DNA of 9,155 bases from Ruminococcaceae bacterium UBA7030. GTDB lineage: Bacteria > Bacillota > Clostridia > Oscillospirales > Acutalibacteraceae. Location of the stretch: positions 1 through 9,155 of the forward strand of contig DLBD01000107.1 in assembly GCA_002494125.1 (NCBI GenBank), in the 5' to 3' direction. The translations under genes were made by a program, and so were the position numbers. Below are positions 6,255-9,155 of the stretch, piece by piece (the first letter of the stretch is position 1; each line of letters starts with the position of its first letter). Below the pieces are notes generated by a model that saw only the letters and a program-made list of their open reading frames with translations, ran no database searches and was not told the origin of the DNA.

Positions 6255-6276
6255 GCCCCTAATACTATATCTAAAA
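6255..6276 (+). promoter_or_regulatory. GC cluster followed by DnaA-trio-like triplets (putative unwinding element)
   Basis: GCCCC (6255-6259) directly follows the tandem boxes. From 6259 the triplets read CTA ATA CTA TAT CTA AAA, so the other strand reads 3'-GAT TAT GAT ATA GAT TTT-5'. GAT three times at six-base spacing fits the DnaA-trio idea (3'-GAT-5' repeats that guide DnaA onto single-stranded DNA); TAT and ATA are imperfect. AT-rich DNA continues to about 6293, just before the dnaN ribosome binding site. Confidence 0.6.
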
Positions 6277-6310
6277 GTTAATAATATTTGATAGACGAAG
6301 GAGATACAGT

Positions 6311-7423
6311 ATGAATTTTACCTGCAATACAAAGGAGTTAAACACAGCCTGCTCAAATGTTATGAGAGCTGTAAGCACTAAGGTTACAATCCCTACAATA
6401 GAAGGTATACTTATTGAATGCGGTTCTGACACGCTTTCTTTAACAGGATACGATTTTGAATTTGGCATTAATACTACACTTGAAGCAAGAGTATCAGAGC
6501 CCGGCGCCATTGTTATTAATGCAAAAATTTTAAGTGATATTATCAGAAAACTACCTGACGGAAGTGTTACCTTTGATATAAGCGGTACCTCTGTTAATAT
6601 TATTACTGATTCTGCTCAATATAACATTATGGGAATTGACGCAGACGATTATCCGGAGCTTCCGTCTGTTTCAGGAGGTTATCCTCTTTTCTTAAATCAA
6701 AAGATGATTCAGAGTATGGTAGCTCAGACTCTTTTTGCTGTTGCAGATAATGAATCGGCAAAACCTGTTCATACAGGACTTAAATTTGAGGTATCTCTTA
6801 ATCAGTTAAGACTTATCGGTGTTGACGGCTTCAGACTTGCAATCAGAACAGAAACAGTTCAGTATGACGGTGAGGATATAAGTTTTATTGTGCCTAAAAA
6901 AACAATAAGAGAACTTATAAAACTTATTAATCCCGAAAGTGATGAAAATATTTCTATAAGCGTCGGTAAAAGACACATTGTATTTGATGTTGAAAATTAC
7001 AGTATAATAAGCAGACTTCTTGACGGCGATTTTCTCGATTATAACGCAGCTGTTCCAAAATCAGCGTCAACTACTGTTTTAATTAATACTGACGACGCTA
7101 TTGATTGTATTGAAAGAGCACTTCCTGTTATTGAAAACGATAAGAAAAATCCTATAAGATGTCTTTTTGATAACGATGAAATGAGAGTTTCTACCGTGTC
7201 AAGTCTCGGTCGTGTTGTTGGTCATACGCATGCAAATGTAAGCGGTGACAGAGTTGAAATCGGTTTTAATTCAAAGTTTATGCTTGACGCTCTTCACGCA
7301 GCAGATACAGATCAGGTAAGAATTGAACTTAACAGTTCTGTTTCTCCTGCAAAGGTACTTCCTCTTAATGACGACGGCTTTTTATTCCTTGTTCTTCCGA
7401 TGAGGCTTAAGAATGAAAATTAA
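6311..7423 (+). CDS. dnaN: DNA polymerase III subunit beta (sliding clamp)
   Basis: Ring-shaped clamp that tethers the replicative polymerase and other DNA enzymes to DNA. It has 370 residues, the usual length, made of three similar clamp domains. Visible family features are the N-terminal TKVTIPTIEGILIEC and LTGYDFEFGI stretches, GAIVINAKILSDIIRKLP at the end of the first third, the central GVDGFRLAIR motif, and the C-terminal segment ending in FLVLPMRL, matching the usual YLVMPMRL. The start at ATG 6311 has an AAGGAG site 7 bases upstream. The 3' end overlaps the S4-domain gene by 11 bases. Codon use is AT-rich like dnaA. Confidence 0.98.
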   Translation: MNFTCNTKELNTACSNVMRAVSTKVTIPTIEGILIECGSDTLSLTGYDFEFGINTTLEARVSEPGAIVINAKILSDIIRKLPDGSVTFDISGTSVNIITDSAQYNIMGIDADDYPELPSVSGGYPLFLNQKMIQSMVAQTLFAVADNESAKPVHTGLKFEVSLNQLRLIGVDGFRLAIRTETVQYDGEDISFIVPKKTIRELIKLINPESDENISISVGKRHIVFDVENYSIISRLLDGDFLDYNAAVPKSASTTVLINTDDAIDCIERALPVIENDKKNPIRCLFDNDEMRVSTVSSLGRVVGHTHANVSGDRVEIGFNSKFMLDALHAADTDQVRIELNSSVSPAKVLPLNDDGFLFLVLPMRLKNEN

Positions 7424-7655
7424 TGTAAAAAAAGCAGAAATAAAAAAAGAAGAGGTATTAATTACCACGGATTTTATACGCCTTGACGCATTTCTTAAAT
7501 TTAAGGGAATTGCTCTTACCGGCGGCGAAGCGAAAATTTTTATACAGGAAGGCAAAATAAAAGTAAACGGCGAAACCTGCACGGCAAGAGGAAAAAAACT
7601 TCGTGCAGGCGATGTTGTGCGTGCCTTTGGTGTTGAATATTTGATTATAAATTAA
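7413..7655 (+). CDS. yaaA: S4-domain RNA-binding protein of the YaaA type
   Basis: Small protein of 80 residues made almost wholly of one S4 fold. The core from IRLDAFLKFKGIALTGGEAK through IFIQEGKIKVNGET and RGKKLRAGDVV matches the RNA-binding S4 motif (L-x2-FLK, GG-x-AK, VNGE, RGKKL-x2-GD). The gene between dnaN and recF in Bacillota is regularly this family; its exact RNA target is not established as far as I know. ATG 7413 lies inside the dnaN 3' end in another frame, with GAGG 7 bases upstream, so translation is probably coupled to dnaN. The stop TAA shares its last base with the recF start. The family is clear; the biological role is not. Confidence 0.92.
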   Translation: MKINVKKAEIKKEEVLITTDFIRLDAFLKFKGIALTGGEAKIFIQEGKIKVNGETCTARGKKLRAGDVVRAFGVEYLIIN

Positions 7656-8743
7656 TGAAAATAAAATCAATAGATATAGAAAATTTCAGAAATATTGAAA
7701 AAATACACCTCGATTTTGAAGATGTAAATATTATTTACGGTGAAAATGCACAGGGAAAAACAAATCTTATAGAGGCAATTTATCTTTTTACCGGCAGTAA
7801 AAGTTTTCGAGGTGTCAGAGATAAGGAGCTTGTCCGCTTCGGCGAGGAGCAGGCACGCCTTAAGATTAGTTTTGAAAACGGCGAAAGAGAACAAAACGCA
7901 GAACTTCTTATAAAAAAACGTAGGGAAGCAACGCTTAACGGAGTTAAAAAGAAATCAGCAACACAGCTTGGTGAGGAGCTCAAGGCGGTAATCTTTTCGC
8001 CCATTCATCTTTCAATGGTAAAGGACGGACCGATTGAGCGAAGAAAATTTGTCGATGGTGCACTTTGCCAGCTTAAATCAAATTACCGCAATATTCTAAA
8101 AGAATATAACAGAAGCCTTGCACAAAGGAATATGCTGCTTAAGGATATTTCTAAAAATCAGTCCCTTTATGATATGCTTTATATATGGGACAAAAATTTG
8201 GCTCACAGCGGTGCAAAAATAATTTATCAAAGAAGCAAATATATTGAAGCGCTTTTACCATATGCAAGAGAGGTTTTCAGCGGACTTTCAAAAGGAAAAG
8301 AAGAGCTCGACCTTTATATGCAGGGAGATTTTGATTACCAAAATTTAGAGGTTTCGGAGATTGAAAAAAAGCTGATGTTTTCACTTGACGACCACAGAAG
8401 CGACGATATATTAAACAGAATTACAACTACCGGTCCTCACAGGGACGATATGGCAATACTCATAAACGGAAAGAGTGCAAGAAACTTCGGCTCACAAGGA
8501 CAGCAAAGGTCTTGCGTGCTTGCGCTAAAACTTGCCGAGGCTTCACTCCTTCGTGAAATGACGGAAGAAGAGCCGCTTGCTCTGCTTGACGACGTTATGA
8601 GTGAGCTTGATATTTCAAGACAGGATTATATATTAAATCATATAAAGGACTGGCAGGTGTTCATAACCTGCTGCGACGCAAATACGGTTTTGAGATTAAA
8701 GCAGGGTAAAACCTTTCAGATAAGCGGCGGAGGACTTTTATAA
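7655..8743 (+). CDS. recF: DNA replication and repair protein RecF
   Basis: SMC/ABC-like ATPase that, with RecO and RecR, helps load RecA at single-strand gaps during repair and restart of stalled forks. It has 362 residues, normal for RecF. Visible: the N-terminal IENFRNIEKIHLDF strand typical of this family, Walker A GENAQGKTN (29-37), the TTGPHRDD motif, the ABC signature SQGQQR (280-285), Walker B LALLDDVMSELD (D312-D313) and a C-terminal switch strand VFITCCD. The start overlaps the yaaA stop by one base (TAATG), and no strong separate ribosome binding site is evident, implying translation by re-initiation. The stop overlaps the next gene in the same TAATG form. Confidence 0.98.
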   Translation: MKIKSIDIENFRNIEKIHLDFEDVNIIYGENAQGKTNLIEAIYLFTGSKSFRGVRDKELVRFGEEQARLKISFENGEREQNAELLIKKRREATLNGVKKKSATQLGEELKAVIFSPIHLSMVKDGPIERRKFVDGALCQLKSNYRNILKEYNRSLAQRNMLLKDISKNQSLYDMLYIWDKNLAHSGAKIIYQRSKYIEALLPYAREVFSGLSKGKEELDLYMQGDFDYQNLEVSEIEKKLMFSLDDHRSDDILNRITTTGPHRDDMAILINGKSARNFGSQGQQRSCVLALKLAEASLLREMTEEEPLALLDDVMSELDISRQDYILNHIKDWQVFITCCDANTVLRLKQGKTFQISGGGLL

Positions 8744-8979
8744 TGTATCTTTATCTTGGCGGTGACAGCGTTGTAAAAAGCGACGATATTATCGGCGTTT
8801 TTGATATGGACACCTCAACCGTTAACAAAGCAACAAGGGATTATCTCACAGAGGCTGAAAGGGATAAACGCATTATTTATGTTAATTACGATTTACCCAA
8901 AAGCTTTATTGTGTGTAATAAAAATGTATATGTCTGTCCGCTTAATACGGCAACTATACTTAAAAGGATAAAAAATTAA
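8743..8979 (+). CDS. remB: DUF370 / RemB-like protein (extracellular matrix regulator family)
   Basis: A 78-residue protein with the DUF370 pattern: MYLYLGGDSVVKSDDIIGVF at the start (compare MYIHLG-x2-FV-x4-DI-x-GIFD in Bacillus YaaB/RemB), then YVNYDLPKSFIVCNKNVYVC and PLNTATILKRI. In B. subtilis the gene at the same place, between recF and gyrB, is remB, which takes part with RemA in control of matrix genes. Whether this protein regulates anything similar here is not shown. It ends soon after the conserved LKRI segment, giving a short C-terminus. It overlaps the recF stop by one base, so it is probably produced as part of the dnaN-yaaA-recF-remB transcript. Family call good, role inferred. 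Confidence 0.85.
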   Translation: MYLYLGGDSVVKSDDIIGVFDMDTSTVNKATRDYLTEAERDKRIIYVNYDLPKSFIVCNKNVYVCPLNTATILKRIKN

Positions 8980-8985
8980 TATTCA

Positions 8986-9003
8986 TATCTCTATAAAGAG
9001 ATA
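8986..9003. repeat. Perfect inverted repeat between remB and gyrB
   Basis: TATCTCT (8986-8992), loop ATAA, AGAGATA (8997-9003): a 7-bp perfect stem with a 4-base loop. It is followed by GGTTTAATC, not a T-run, so it is a poor intrinsic terminator. It begins 7 bases after the remB stop and ends 9 bases before the gyrB ribosome binding site. It could be an operator, an mRNA-stabilising hairpin or a processing site. Confidence 0.5.
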
Positions 9004-9024
9004 GGTTTAATCAGGAGAAAAAAT

Positions 9025-9155
9025 ATGGAAGAAAACAAAATTCAGCTTGAGGAAGAGGACATCAATACTGTCGTTACCGAAGAGTATGACGAAAAAAGCA
9101 TTCAGGTGCTTGAGGGACTTGAGGCTGTAAGAAAAAGACCGGGTATGTATATCGG
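9025..9155 (+). CDS. gyrB: DNA gyrase subunit B, N-terminus only (cut off by window edge)
   Basis: ATPase subunit of DNA gyrase, which introduces negative supercoils. Only 43 full codons are visible. The end of the fragment, SIQVLEGLEAVRKRPGMYI, is the highly conserved start of the GHKL ATPase domain. ParE shares this region, but position directly after recF-remB favours GyrB. The start ATG 9025 has an AGGAGA site 6 bases upstream. The residues before YDEKSIQ form an acidic extension (EEEDINTVVTEE), about a dozen residues longer than I recall for the Bacillus protein. The catalytic residues lie outside the window. Confidence 0.95.
   Translation, partial: MEENKIQLEEEDINTVVTEEYDEKSIQVLEGLEAVRKRPGMYI

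Larger units (their letters stand above)
6091..6310. other. oriC: Probable chromosomal replication origin (oriC) between dnaA and dnaN
   Basis: This 220-base non-coding gap holds four plus-strand sequences matching TTWTNCACA (6091-6099, 6152-6160, 6172-6180, 6237-6245), one on the minus strand (6137-6145), and two copies of TTTTTAACA with one mismatch (6109-6117 and 6246-6254). The last two boxes are in direct tandem and are followed at once by a GC cluster and triplets resembling DnaA-trios. The layout resembles the Bacillus subtilis dnaA-dnaN unwinding region. Divergent gene orientation on the two sides of the dnaA region supports an origin here. The role is inferred from layout and has not been tested. 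Confidence 0.82.

Noticed and set aside
8986..9010. Intrinsic terminator before gyrB
   Set aside because: The hairpin is AT-rich and followed by GGTTTAATC without a U-run.
1..9155. tRNA, rRNA, CRISPR arrays, insertion sequences or prophage genes
   Set aside because: I saw no cloverleaf, spaced repeats, transposase motifs or terminal inverted repeats; almost all the sequence is accounted for by housekeeping genes.

Overview
This window looks like the chromosomal replication origin (oriC) of a low-GC Gram-positive bacterium, most likely a member of the Bacillota (Firmicutes), class Clostridia. The evidence is the block dnaA - dnaN - S4-domain gene (yaaA) - recF - DUF370/remB - gyrB in the order typical of Bacillota, strong AGGAGG-type ribosome binding sites, vegetative-type promoters and an AT-rich base composition. 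The species cannot be named from sequence alone; a gut-associated clostridial lineage is a guess.

Left half (1-4459, all on the minus strand). A galT gene of the Firmicutes type runs off the left edge. It is preceded by a tight five-gene operon transcribed leftward: a membrane-anchored protein resembling a degenerate LytR-CpsA-Psr (LCP) domain, then folE, folP, folB and folK. The four fol genes cover pterin synthesis from GTP to dihydropteroate, apart from the dephosphorylation step. Dihydrofolate synthase, dihydrofolate reductase and the pABA genes are not in the window. The operon and galT each have a TTGAAA-17-TATAAT promoter.

Centre (4460-4737). An AT-rich divergent intergenic region carries the leftward operon promoter, a very AT-rich tract, one DnaA box and the dnaA promoter.

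Right half (4738-9155, all on the plus strand). dnaA is followed by a 220-bp gap (6091-6310) with five consensus-type DnaA boxes, two one-mismatch boxes, a GC cluster and a run of DnaA-trio-like triplets. This is the best candidate for the origin and its unwinding site. Then come dnaN, yaaA, recF and remB, which overlap by 1-11 bases, and the 5' end of gyrB. Genes on both sides point away from this region, as expected for genes co-oriented with replication forks leaving oriC.

The window is mostly conserved housekeeping DNA, and I see no convincing new defence, mobile or biosynthetic system. The points most worth a second look are the origin layout, the altered DNA-binding signature of DnaA, the divergent LCP-like gene leading a folate operon, and the hairpin before gyrB.
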